A DNA stretch of 64,000 bases, taken from positions 124,001 through 188,000 of the forward strand of contig NZ_BMFZ01000002.1 of assembly GCF_014639435.1 (NCBI RefSeq). Reading direction: 5' to 3'. The notes beneath the pieces are model-generated. The model did no database searches and was not told where the DNA came from. It was given only the letters and a program-made list of their open reading frames with translations. Below, piece after piece: positions 20,017-28,606 of the stretch (positions are counted from its first letter, which is position 1; every line of letters begins with the position of its first letter). The position numbers and the translations under genes were made by a program. This DNA is from Hafnia psychrotolerans. GTDB lineage: Bacteria; Pseudomonadota; Gammaproteobacteria; Enterobacterales; Enterobacteriaceae.

Positions 20017-20044
20017 AGCTCCTCACTTGAGGGGCTTTTTTTTT
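20017..20044 (+). terminator. Rho-independent terminator of ldtB
   Basis: AGCTCCTC ACTT GAGGGGCT stem-loop followed by a run of nine T. Confidence 0.88.
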
Positions 20045-20084
20045 ACTCATCACGCTTTACCGGAATAGGCTGCTTTAAACGTTC

Positions 20085-20105
20085 AATGTCATAAAATCGT
20101 CACGC
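20085..20105 (+). promoter_or_regulatory. Pho box upstream of phoA
   Basis: TGTCATAAAATCGTCAC resembles the PhoB direct-repeat consensus (CTGTCAT-A/T-rich 4-CTGTCAT) and lies ~85-100 bp before the phoA start, as expected for phosphate-starvation induction. Confidence 0.6.
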
Positions 20106-20186
20106 TACTGACTTAACCTCCTGTGTAACAAAGTAAGACCAGTTGTGTCTTTTCTTATCTAATGTTCCATTACACGGAGTTTTTTT

Positions 20187-21555
20187 ATGTCTCATCCTAT
20201 TTCTCTGATTTCCCGTGCAGTTGCCGCCGCCCTGCTCCTCGCCTCGACGCAGGCCGCACTGGCCGACGATTCTCTGACGTCCCGCGCAGCCAGTGGCGAT
20301 ATCACCGAACAAGGCGGCGCGCGTCGCCTGAGCGGCGATCAGACTGAAGCGCTAAAAGCATCGCTTTCCAATAAGACCGTGAAAAATGTGATTCTGCTGA
20401 TAGGTGACGGCATGGGCGATTCTGAAATCACCTCAGCACGTAACTACGCTGAAGGAGCCGGTGGTTATTTCAAAGGTATTGATGCGCTGCCATTAACCGG
20501 TCAGTACACCCATTATTCACTCGACAAGAAAACCCATAAACCGAACTATGTGACCGACTCTGCCGCCTCGAGACGTCAATGGTAAAGATCACGCTACCTT
20601 ACTTGAGCTGGCCAAAGCGGCAGGTTTTGCTACCGGCAACGTCTCTACCGCCGAGTTGCAGGATGCCACTCCCGCGGCGCAGATCTCTCACGTCACCTCG
20701 CGTAAATGCTATGGCCCCGAAGAAACCAGTGAAAAATGCCCGACTAACGCGCTGGAAAATGGCGGCCGCGGCTCAATTACTGAGCAGTTGCTGAAAACTC
20801 GCGCAGATGTCACGCTCGGCGGCGGCGCAAAATCCTTCGACCAGTTAGCTAAAAGCGGGGAATTTCAGGGAAAATCCTTGAAAGATCAGGCCATCGCACA
20901 GGGTTATCAATGGGTAGAGAATGCGGATGAGCTAAACGCAGTGGTGCTGGCCGATCAGAAAAAACCACTTCTGGGTCTCTTTTCTACCGGTAATATGCCG
21001 GTGCGCTGGAGCGGGCCAAAAGCCAGCTATCACGGCAATCTCGACAAACCTGCGGTCACTTGCGAAGCCAACCCGCAACGCACTAAGGATATCCCGACGC
21101 TGGCAGCGATGACTGAAAAGGCCATCGACTTACTGAAAGCGCAGCCGAAGGGGTTCTTCCTGCAAGTTGAAGGCGCATCGATTGATAAACAGGATCACGC
21201 GGCCAACCCATGCGGCCAGTTCGGTGAAACGGTTGATCTTGACGAAGCAGTACAGAAAGCGCTCGAGTTTGCCCGTAAAGAAGGTAATACGCTGGTCATT
21301 GTGACCGCTGACCACGCCCATTCCAGCCAAATCATTGAAGCCGATGCCAAAGCACCAGGCCTGACGCAAACGCTGACGACCAAAGACGGCGCACCCATGA
21401 CTATAAGCTACGGTAACGCTGAAGAGGGTTCCCAGGGCCACACCGGAACACAGCTGCGTATTGCCGCCTATGGCCCACACGCCGCCAACGTCGCGGGCCT
21501 GACTGACCAGACCGACCTGTTCTTCACCATGAAAAATGCCATGGCCATTAAATAA
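20187..21555 (+). pseudogene. phoA: Alkaline phosphatase PhoA, broken by internal deletion
   Basis: Periplasmic phosphate-releasing enzyme. The first frame (20187-20585) has the signal peptide ([20 protein letters not shown]), metal-binding [10 protein letters not shown] and the nucleophile motif TDSAAS (Ser102 in E. coli). It then reads out of frame to a TAA at ~20585. The second frame picks up at ~20572 with a [18 protein letters not shown]-type stretch and continues to the normal end ([27 protein letters not shown]). Compared with E. coli PhoA, ~17 residues after DSAAS are missing: about 50 bp, hence the frame change. Pho box and terminator remain. Inactive as written unless this is a sequencing error. 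Confidence 0.88.
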
Positions 21556-21575
21556 CGATTCTCTTCTTCTCCCCA

Positions 21576-21606
21576 TCAATAATCCGGCGCTTGCCGGATT
21601 ATTGAT
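21576..21606 (+). terminator. Terminator-like hairpin after phoA
   Basis: TCAATAATCCGGC pairs with GCCGGATTATTGA around a 4-5 nt loop; a long stem with an AT-rich base. Confidence 0.75.
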
Positions 21607-21779
21607 TAAATTAACACTACTGACTTATATAACTCTTCACGGATGCATGGTTTCCGCTAAGTGATTACGGTATGATTTGGCCCGCTGCGGCACAATCCGC
21701 AGCCGGGATTTGCACCCTGGATAACACAACGTCGATATGTAGATTTCATTTATATATCGGAGCCTTAGCACACCTTTTG

Positions 21780-21935
21780 TTTATTAACTGTTCACGTAAT
21801 AAGCAATGCTTCTATGGTGGCTCAGGCGGGGCAGCCTTCGGGCTGGCCGGTGATCCGTTGTGGCCGGTAGTGCAAACTCCGTCTGGGCTACCACCCAAGA
21901 GATTTGCACCTTTTGGTGGTAGTGAGTTCGTTTTG
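21780..21935 (+). ncRNA. C4-antisense/ash-like phage-type RNA element
   Basis: The stretch starting TATGGTGGCTCAGGCGGGGC and closing with CTGGGCTACCACCC resembles the leader seen upstream of P4/P1-type immunity and ash genes: a mini-reading frame beginning MVAQAGQPSGWPV flanked by complementary GGTGGCTCAG...CTGGGCTACC segments. The phrase GATTTGCACC also occurs twice nearby (about 21707 and 21901). It sits directly before the Ner-like regulator gene, suggesting a domesticated phage control region. Identification is from memory of the motif; a covariance-model search would decide. Confidence 0.5.
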
Positions 21936-21950
21936 CAACGGAGAATGCGA

Positions 21951-22277
21951 ATGTCTATCACTCACCCATCAAGAAATAAGACCCGAGAAGTTAAACCCTC
22001 ACCTACTATTCTGCCCAACCATTTTCATCAGAACTGGCACCCGGCGGATATCATCGCTGCGTTGCGTAAAAAAGGCACCACGCTGGCGGCATTGTCACGC
22101 GAATCTGGCCTCTGCTCATCAACCTTGTCCAATGCACTTTCCCGGCCCTGGCCGAAAGGAGAGCAGTTGATCGCGCAAGCCATTGGGGTCACTCCTTCTG
22201 AAATCTGGCCACAGCGTTATTTCGATCAGAATGGACGACCGATCGTCAAGAACATGAGGGATAAAACCAAAGTCTAA
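21951..22277 (+). CDS. Ner/Nlp-like helix-turn-helix regulator
   Basis: 108 residues from the ATG at 21951 (GGAG 7 nt upstream). The Ner-type DNA-binding domain is clear: WHPADIIAALRKKGTTLAAL, SRESGLCSSTLSNAL, RPWPKGEQLIAQAIGVTP, and SEIWPQRYF. The family derives from the Mu Ner repressor; E. coli SfsB/Nlp influences maltose genes. The extended N-terminus is basic. It lies behind a phage-like RNA element, consistent with phage descent. Target genes are unknown. Confidence 0.88.
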   Translation: MSITHPSRNKTREVKPSPTILPNHFHQNWHPADIIAALRKKGTTLAALSRESGLCSSTLSNALSRPWPKGEQLIAQAIGVTPSEIWPQRYFDQNGRPIVKNMRDKTKV

Positions 22278-22458
22278 CCTTAACTCTGGCGGTGAAATGA
22301 TCCTGAACGCTCACTTGTTGTCACCGCCTTCATGCGCCCGCTGTAAAAAATCCTTCCCCTCACCTGCCATTACCGAAGCCTGTGCGGTATTCATTTTTGG
22401 GGAGTCAATCAATGAGGATCTTTATTCACTTTAAATGTAACAATTTTTATGAGAAAGT

Positions 22459-22479
22459 TAATGATAGTTATTATCATTT
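22459..22479. promoter_or_regulatory. Fur box upstream of second receptor
   Basis: TAATGATAGTTATTATCATT matches the Fur consensus well and ends 15 bp before the start codon, so bound Fur would block transcription or initiation. Confidence 0.75.
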
Positions 22480-22494
22480 TCATTGAGGTTTATA

Positions 22495-24636
22495 ATGCGT
22501 TTCCTTCTTGTCTCTGGTGGCGGGATGATACCCTCTGCAAAATCTGCCGTTTTCTTTATTATTCCTACCATCCTGATAAGTGTACCTGCACTTGCTGAAA
22601 CCGCCGGTGAGACGATAACGGTAACGGCGGTCGCCCCTGAAGACAGCACGGACTATCTTCAGGGATATGTCGCAACCAAAAACCTCAGCGCGACAAAAAC
22701 CGATACCCCGATCATCCGTACCCCGCAGTCGGTTTCCGTCGTGACCGCAGATGAAATGAAAGTACGGCAGATCGACACGTTTGCCGATGCTTTTAAATAC
22801 ACACCCGGTTTTCTGGCACAGCCAAACGGTTTTAGCCGTGCAGCCGATGACTATACTATTCGCGGTTTCAACGTGGGCTCTGGTACCGGTGGCATATTGA
22901 AAGACGGCATGAAAATGCAGGCCAGCGTCTATGATGGTGGCCTCGATCCTTATGCATTTGAGCGTCTGGAGATGATTAAAGGCGCCGCCTCGGTCTTATA
23001 TGGTCAGCTGTCACCTGGGGGGTTAATTAATGCTGTCACCAAACGACCGACCTACACCCCCTGGCATGAACTCAATCTGGAATACGGCAGTTTTGACCGT
23101 AAACAGATCTCTGGCGATTTTTCAGGCCCACTGGATGATGAGGGAAAATATTCTTATCGTTTAACCGGTCTGTTACGCGACAGTAATACCCAGACGGACT
23201 ATATCAACGATGACAAGCAGTATCTGGCACCGGCATTTACCTGGCGGCCAAACGACGATACCAGTCTGACATTGTTGGCGAGCTATCAAAAAATCAAAAC
23301 AAAATTTGCCACCCCATTGAATTACAACATGACGACCTACAGTAAAACCCCCGGGACAAAAATCCAGCGCGACCAGTTTGTTGGGGAACCTAACTTTGAT
23401 CGTTTTAACACTGAAATGAAGAGCATTGGCTACCTATTCACCCATCGATTTTCAGATACGGTGAAAATAAGCCACGCATTACGTTATATGGATGCAGAGG
23501 GTGATTTTGATTATATGAACGCCTCTGCCATTCGCGGTAACACGCTGACACGTTACTACAGTCAACGCCATGAACACTCAACAGGCCTGACTACTGATAC
23601 CAACCTGACATGGACACTGGACGCCGGGAACTGGGAACACCAGGTCATGATAGGAACTGATTACTATCATAAGACCTATGATTCCGCGCGCTATATCGGC
23701 CTCGGATCATCACTTGATCTGACGAATATCCAGTATGGGAATGAACCGTCGATTACCGCGGCTGACAGCGGTTCCCGGCTGACTAGCGATCAATTAGGGG
23801 TTTACCTACAGGATCAAATCACCTGGAACAATAAATGGGTCTTGTTAATTAGTGGTCGTAATGACTGGTCGGAAAGCAGAACAACGAAACATTCTAACCA
23901 GTTAAAAACAATCCAGAGTGACCATAAGCCCACAGGACGTATTGGCGCAGTATATCTGGCAGACAGTGGCCTGGCCCCGTTTGTCAGCTATAGCCAGTCG
24001 TTCAATCCCTCATCGGGCACAGACCGGGAAGGCAACAGCTTCAAACCAACAGAAGGTGAACAATACGAAGCCGGCGTTCGTTTCCAACCGCCGCAAAGCA
24101 AAACGATGTTAAGCATGGCGGTTTACCAGCTCAAGCAAACTAACGCTCTGACAACAGATCCTGTTGACAGTAGTTATAATGTGCAAACTGGAGAAGTACG
24201 TTCACGTGGCCTGGAGCTTGAAGTAAAAAGTGAGGTGACATCAGATCTTAATGTCATTACCTCGTATACCTATACCGATGCACGAGTGACGAAAGATAAT
24301 GATCCGGTAAAACAGGGCAGCCGCGTCGAAGGTGTGCCTTATAACACCGTGAGCATCTGGAGTGACTACCGACTGACACGCATAGGACTGCCGCAGGTGA
24401 CAGTGGGTGCCGGGGCTCGCTATATCGGTACCACAAAAACGTCGCCTTCGATCAGTAATGATAAGATCCCAGCTTACACGCTCTATGACACTAAGGTCAG
24501 CTACCAGCCTGTCTCTAATCTGACTGTTTCCCTCAAAGTCCAGAACCTGACCAACGAGAAGTATCTCTACTGCAACACAGTTTGCCGCTACGGCGATGAG
24601 CGCTCAGTCATTGGTGGTATCAGCTATCAGTGGTAG
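22495..24636 (+). CDS. TonB-dependent hydroxamate siderophore receptor
   Basis: 713 residues from the ATG at 22495 (GAGG 6 nt upstream). Signal peptide (FFIIPTILISVPALA), TonB-box-like GETITVTA, plug domain (TDTPIIRTPQSVSVVTADEM, TIRGFNVGSG, LEMIKGAASVLYGQLSPGG) and a barrel ending SVIGGISYQW. It resembles the ferrichrome/ferrioxamine receptor class. Convergent with the fhuF-like gene: the two 3' ends overlap by 17 bp (24620-24636). With the neighbouring fhuDB-F operon it forms a full iron-hydroxamate uptake route apart from the ATPase. Confidence 0.9.
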   Translation: MRFLLVSGGGMIPSAKSAVFFIIPTILISVPALAETAGETITVTAVAPEDSTDYLQGYVATKNLSATKTDTPIIRTPQSVSVVTADEMKVRQIDTFADAFKYTPGFLAQPNGFSRAADDYTIRGFNVGSGTGGILKDGMKMQASVYDGGLDPYAFERLEMIKGAASVLYGQLSPGGLINAVTKRPTYTPWHELNLEYGSFDRKQISGDFSGPLDDEGKYSYRLTGLLRDSNTQTDYINDDKQYLAPAFTWRPNDDTSLTLLASYQKIKTKFATPLNYNMTTYSKTPGTKIQRDQFVGEPNFDRFNTEMKSIGYLFTHRFSDTVKISHALRYMDAEGDFDYMNASAIRGNTLTRYYSQRHEHSTGLTTDTNLTWTLDAGNWEHQVMIGTDYYHKTYDSARYIGLGSSLDLTNIQYGNEPSITAADSGSRLTSDQLGVYLQDQITWNNKWVLLISGRNDWSESRTTKHSNQLKTIQSDHKPTGRIGAVYLADSGLAPFVSYSQSFNPSSGTDREGNSFKPTEGEQYEAGVRFQPPQSKTMLSMAVYQLKQTNALTTDPVDSSYNVQTGEVRSRGLELEVKSEVTSDLNVITSYTYTDARVTKDNDPVKQGSRVEGVPYNTVSIWSDYRLTRIGLPQVTVGAGARYIGTTKTSPSISNDKIPAYTLYDTKVSYQPVSNLTVSLKVQNLTNEKYLYCNTVCRYGDERSVIGGISYQW

Positions 24637-25390
24637 CGACCATGACATTTGCCTGCCACGCCTGTGGCAGGCAGCAATTGGGACAGTACCCCTTTCCTGG
24701 CAGCAAATAACGCAGACAGCAGCCTTTGCGTAACCGAATAGCCTCGCCGGTGACGGAATGTCGTATAAATACCGGTCTGAACAGCAGGTTTCGCTCACCA
24801 TCGGGCCAGAATTTTTGAGTAAACAATGTGCTCATCGCCTCCTGCTTTTCAGCGGAAAGCTGACCACCGGCACTGAGCATCCTGAACAGGGTATCCACTC
24901 CGCTGGCGACATTACTCCATAATACTGAGATTCTGATCCCCGTCACCTCAGACAGTGACAGGAAATGAGGTTCAATATGCTGGCGAAACAGCGGAATAAA
25001 ATCATTCATTGCGCTGATAGGGGCTACATTTTTACCCTCATTCGGCACGACAACCGACGTTATTAGCCCGACCTCATCCTGCGTCAGTAAGAGATCGGCA
25101 GGATGAATCATAATTTCTCGGTCACAGAGCAGCCGAGCGATCAACCATCCCCCGGTAAAAAGCGACAAGTAACTTTTGCTCCACATCGAAGCCACCGCCG
25201 AGGCATCTTGATGTTCCCAGCCGTGCTGATGTGCAAAAAAATTTAGCTGTTGCCGGATAAAATAAGGCTCCATCAGTTGGGTACATGGCAGAAGCGGTGC
25301 ACCTGCCACCTGCGCCTCTTCCGACATCACAATCCCACTTAACAGCGGATAAAAAGGAGCATCGGTGTGTAACTCAAAGAGTTTCAGCAT
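24620..25390 (-). CDS. fhuF: FhuF-like ferric siderophore reductase
   Basis: 256 residues. FhuF proteins reduce Fe3+ in hydroxamate siderophores in the cytosol using an unusual 2Fe-2S cluster held by C-C-x10-C-x2-C. Here the C-terminal KGCCLRYLLPGKGYCPNCC gives exactly this spacing. The N-terminal part (YFIRQQLNFFAHQHG, SKSYLSLFTGGWLIARLL) fits the family. It starts 4 bp after fhuB ends, so it is the last gene of the fhuD-fhuB-fhuF unit. Fur regulation is expected from the site before fhuD. Confidence 0.88.
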   Translation of the reverse strand: MLKLFELHTDAPFYPLLSGIVMSEEAQVAGAPLLPCTQLMEPYFIRQQLNFFAHQHGWEHQDASAVASMWSKSYLSLFTGGWLIARLLCDREIMIHPADLLLTQDEVGLITSVVVPNEGKNVAPISAMNDFIPLFRQHIEPHFLSLSEVTGIRISVLWSNVASGVDTLFRMLSAGGQLSAEKQEAMSTLFTQKFWPDGERNLLFRPVFIRHSVTGEAIRLRKGCCLRYLLPGKGYCPNCCLPQAWQANVMVATTDS

Positions 25391-25394
25391 GGTT

Positions 25395-27377
25395 TTACCT
25401 GTTTTGACGTCGCATCATGTACATGAAGTAAGGCGAACCAATAAAGGTGGCACATAATCCAGCCGGAATTTGCCAGGGATAGATCAGGTTACGTCCGATC
25501 CAGTCGGCAAACAGCAATAACATTGCGCCCATCAGTGCCGATGCCAGTAACCGACTGAACCCACGTTGGAATCCGATCATCACAACCAGATGTGGGGCGA
25601 TCAATCCGACGAAACTTAGTGGCCCTGTGAGTAATGTCGCGCTGGCGCTAAGCAGAGCAGCCAGCAGTAATATGATCAGTCGGCTATAGGACACTGACAT
25701 GCCGGTTGACCGCATCACCACTTCCCCCAGTGGAAAACGGTCAAGCCAGCGGACCAGTAAAGGGAGGATCAGCAGCGATACCAGTAATATCATCAGCGCA
25801 GGGCCGACTTCTGCTGGGGTAACCCGGTAGGTTGAGCCCGCCATCCAGTTGAGCAATAGCAGAGAACGATCATCACCTCCTGCAATATACAGCGCCGTTA
25901 CTGCATTACACGCCGTGCCAGTTGCCATGCCGGTCAACAAAACACGCTCTGGTGAGAAGTGAGCCTTACGGCTGAGCGCCACTATCATGGCGAGCGTTGC
26001 CAGCGCACCCGCGGTGGCTGCGAGTAAGAGAGCTGCCGGACTGAGCGTCCCTGTGAACATAAACAGTATCACTACGCCAAAGGCAGAACCTGAGCTAATG
26101 CCCAGGACTTCAGGGCTGGCCATCGCATTCGCCGTCATTCTCTGCATCAGAGTCCCTGCAATCGCCAACATTGCACCTGATGCGATGGCAGCCAGTACTC
26201 TCGGCGCACGCCAGGTCATCAGGTTTTGCAACGGTTCGCCAACGGACCATGACCACCCGCCAGGAAGACGTCCGAAAGCAAGGGCCAGCCACGTCATCAG
26301 AAGGAGCAGCACAGACATCAACACCAGTAATTTCACAGGGGAACGGACTCGCCGTGGCACCAGTGAGGAGGAGACTGCGTAATGCCGCTCGCGCAGACGC
26401 GGTATCAATATCAGTAGCAAAGGCGCACCGGTCAACGCAGTCGCCAGACCAGTGGGAATCTCCGTATTAACAGCCTGGCTTAACGTCTGTACCAGCAAAT
26501 CAGCAAAGGTCAGCATCAGCGCTCCCGTCACAGGGACCAGAATCAGACGCGCGGAAAGGCGCCGGATGCCAGTCAGTCTGACCGCCGCAGGTGCAGCAAG
26601 ACCGATAAAGCTGATGACGCCGATCCTGCTGACAACCATTGAGCTCAACCACACTGCCAAGAGCAATAGCAATAACCGGGCATAACGCACCGAAAGACCA
26701 AGGCTTTGCGCGGTCGGCTCATTCAGGCTTAACAGATTAAGGGGACGGATTAGCATTACCAGCAGCAACAGGGCGATAGCCAATTGCGCAGCCAACCACC
26801 GCGCCGTCAGCCAGTCATTCTGGACCAAAGAACCGGTCTGCCAGAGAAAGAGATCCATAAGCGCAGCATGGTTGAACAGTACAAGCACCGCACTGACACT
26901 GGAGAAAAACAGCGTGACAACCATGCCGCCCAGTATGAGCGACAGAGGGGACGACTCCCGCCTTTTCGCCAGCAGCATCACCAGTGAAAGCGTAAATGCA
27001 GAACCGACAAAAGCGGCCCATTCGCGTCCGGGGATGAGTACCACCGGAAACCAAAGACCACAAATAACCAGCGCCAACCAAGCGCCGGCCGAAATACCCA
27101 GCGTTGCCGGTTCTGCTAAGGGGTTACGCAGCACCTGCTGGAAAATAAACCCCGCCAGGCTCAAGGCTGCACCGGCGAGCAGGCTGACCGACAATCGTGG
27201 CAGCGTGCTGTAGTGGAAAATCAGCTGCTGGTAGGCGTTATGGTCAGGTGACCACGCAGCCATAAGCAGATCGCTGAGTGGCATAAGGGTGATGTTATAC
27301 ATAAAAAACAGACCAGAACCCAGCAACAGCAGGACGCTCAAGATCACATAACTTCTGGAGTATGTTAGCGGGATCAA
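25395..27377 (-). CDS. fhuB: Iron-hydroxamate ABC transporter permease FhuB (fused double permease)
   Basis: 660 residues, the length of E. coli FhuB: two FecCD-type halves of ~330 residues, each with about ten helices. Repeat signatures are seen twice: GFIFQQVLRNPLAEPATLGI and TLMQRMTANAMASPEVLGIS, and VISFIGLAAPAAVRL and PLSFVGLIAPHLVVM. The start is TTG at 27377, overlapping the fhuD stop (TTGA), with AAGGAG ~8 nt upstream. It moves hydroxamate siderophores across the inner membrane and needs an FhuC ATPase, not encoded here. Confidence 0.93.
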   Translation of the reverse strand: MIPLTYSRSYVILSVLLLLGSGLFFMYNITLMPLSDLLMAAWSPDHNAYQQLIFHYSTLPRLSVSLLAGAALSLAGFIFQQVLRNPLAEPATLGISAGAWLALVICGLWFPVVLIPGREWAAFVGSAFTLSLVMLLAKRRESSPLSLILGGMVVTLFFSSVSAVLVLFNHAALMDLFLWQTGSLVQNDWLTARWLAAQLAIALLLLVMLIRPLNLLSLNEPTAQSLGLSVRYARLLLLLLAVWLSSMVVSRIGVISFIGLAAPAAVRLTGIRRLSARLILVPVTGALMLTFADLLVQTLSQAVNTEIPTGLATALTGAPLLLILIPRLRERHYAVSSSLVPRRVRSPVKLLVLMSVLLLLMTWLALAFGRLPGGWSWSVGEPLQNLMTWRAPRVLAAIASGAMLAIAGTLMQRMTANAMASPEVLGISSGSAFGVVILFMFTGTLSPAALLLAATAGALATLAMIVALSRKAHFSPERVLLTGMATGTACNAVTALYIAGGDDRSLLLLNWMAGSTYRVTPAEVGPALMILLVSLLILPLLVRWLDRFPLGEVVMRSTGMSVSYSRLIILLLAALLSASATLLTGPLSFVGLIAPHLVVMIGFQRGFSRLLASALMGAMLLLFADWIGRNLIYPWQIPAGLCATFIGSPYFMYMMRRQNR

Positions 27378-28255
27378 ACGTTCTGCTCCTTCATTGACCT
27401 TTCAAACTCGCTGAGGAAGTGCATTGCAGAGAGAAGTCCGCCGCTGGGGTACAGTCGGCTCATACTGCTGTAACGTCCTTCTCTAATCAGCGGGATAGCC
27501 TGCCATAGAGGGGAAGAAAGCAGCTCGTTTACATTGCGTCTTTCCTGCTGATTACTGAAAAAAATCAGACGTGCATCAGGTTGCCTCAGTAAATAATCCA
27601 GTCCAACAACCGCGCCGCCCCAGGCGTTGGTTTTCCCCTCACAGGCATTTCGGAAACCCATTCTTTTCAGTAGGTCGTCATACATTCCCTTACGACCAAA
27701 AAGCAACAGATGGCGACCATCGTCATTGATTCGCGCCAGAAAAATCGGTCTCTGCTGATACTTTTCCAGGGCCACGCCCGTTGACGCCAGTTGCTCTGAA
27801 GCCTCTGCATTCAGTTTCTGCGCTGCGCGGGTCACAGAGGCATAATTTCCCAATTGAGTGATCATCTGTTGGGCAGCCAGCCAGGGGGAACTATCAGGCT
27901 TGAAAATATCCATTGTTGCGACAGGCGCAATTTGCTGCAGGCGGGAATTTACCTGCGCCTGGGCACGGGAGCAGAGAATGACGTCTGGCCTGAGCGCCTC
28001 GAGCAACTCGAGATTAGGCTCACCTGGCAGTCCCGCTTCCTGCACCGTATCCGGCAGTTGAGGATGACCGATAAAATTTAGGTACCAGCGTTTATTCGCT
28101 ACGGCTATTGGAGCAATACCAAGGCCCAGCAGGCTTTCCGTAATAGCAAGGTCAAGTGAAACGATTCTCAGCGGGGGTGAATAGCCTGAGGCCAGGGCAT
28201 AGGCAGCCGGGAATAATGTAAAGCCAGCCAGTAATAAATTTCGTCGGGTTAACAC
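27374..28255 (-). CDS. fhuD: Periplasmic iron-hydroxamate binding protein FhuD
   Basis: 293 residues with an N-terminal TRRNLLLAGFTLFPAAYALA signal of twin-arginine type. The two-lobed metal-chelate-binding fold is seen as LRIVSLDLAITESLLGLGIA, LPDTVQEAGLPGEPNLELLE, LRPDVILCS and, near the end, SGGLLSAMHFLSEFERSM. It delivers hydroxamates to FhuB. The start is a GTG at 28255 without a strong RBS; no better start is seen. First gene of the fhuD-fhuB-fhuF operon with a Fur box ~30 bp upstream. Confidence 0.9.
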   Translation of the reverse strand: MLTRRNLLLAGFTLFPAAYALASGYSPPLRIVSLDLAITESLLGLGIAPIAVANKRWYLNFIGHPQLPDTVQEAGLPGEPNLELLEALRPDVILCSRAQAQVNSRLQQIAPVATMDIFKPDSSPWLAAQQMITQLGNYASVTRAAQKLNAEASEQLASTGVALEKYQQRPIFLARINDDGRHLLLFGRKGMYDDLLKRMGFRNACEGKTNAWGGAVVGLDYLLRQPDARLIFFSNQQERRNVNELLSSPLWQAIPLIREGRYSSMSRLYPSGGLLSAMHFLSEFERSMKEQNV

Positions 28256-28283
28256 GGCAGAAGTCCGCTTGTATGTGAATGCT

Positions 28284-28300
28284 TATGATAATCATTATTA
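28284..28300. promoter_or_regulatory. Fur box upstream of fhuD
   Basis: TATGATAATCATTATTA, near-palindromic match to the Fur consensus just before the fhuD start; implies iron repression of the whole operon. Confidence 0.75.
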
Positions 28301-28606
28301 ATACAGAAATCATCCTTGCTGACAAGCATCGATGGGGTGGTGTGCTCAACCGCCGCCATGTCTATAAGCGGGACTCGTTGCGTGTAGCGCAAACGCGTGA
28401 TAATAGGTAAATACGTCATCTGTTATAGTTTTTATTCATTTTATTGTTACTGTTATACATAGCATCTGTTGTGTTTAAATTCACTCCTCGCAAAAAACCA
28501 ACGTGGCATGACCTTTCTTCGAGCATTCGCCTGCAAATCTCATCGCGCACCTTCCACTGGCTGCGCCTATGCTGAAAGAGTCATTCCGCAAAAAACAGAG
28601 GTTGTT

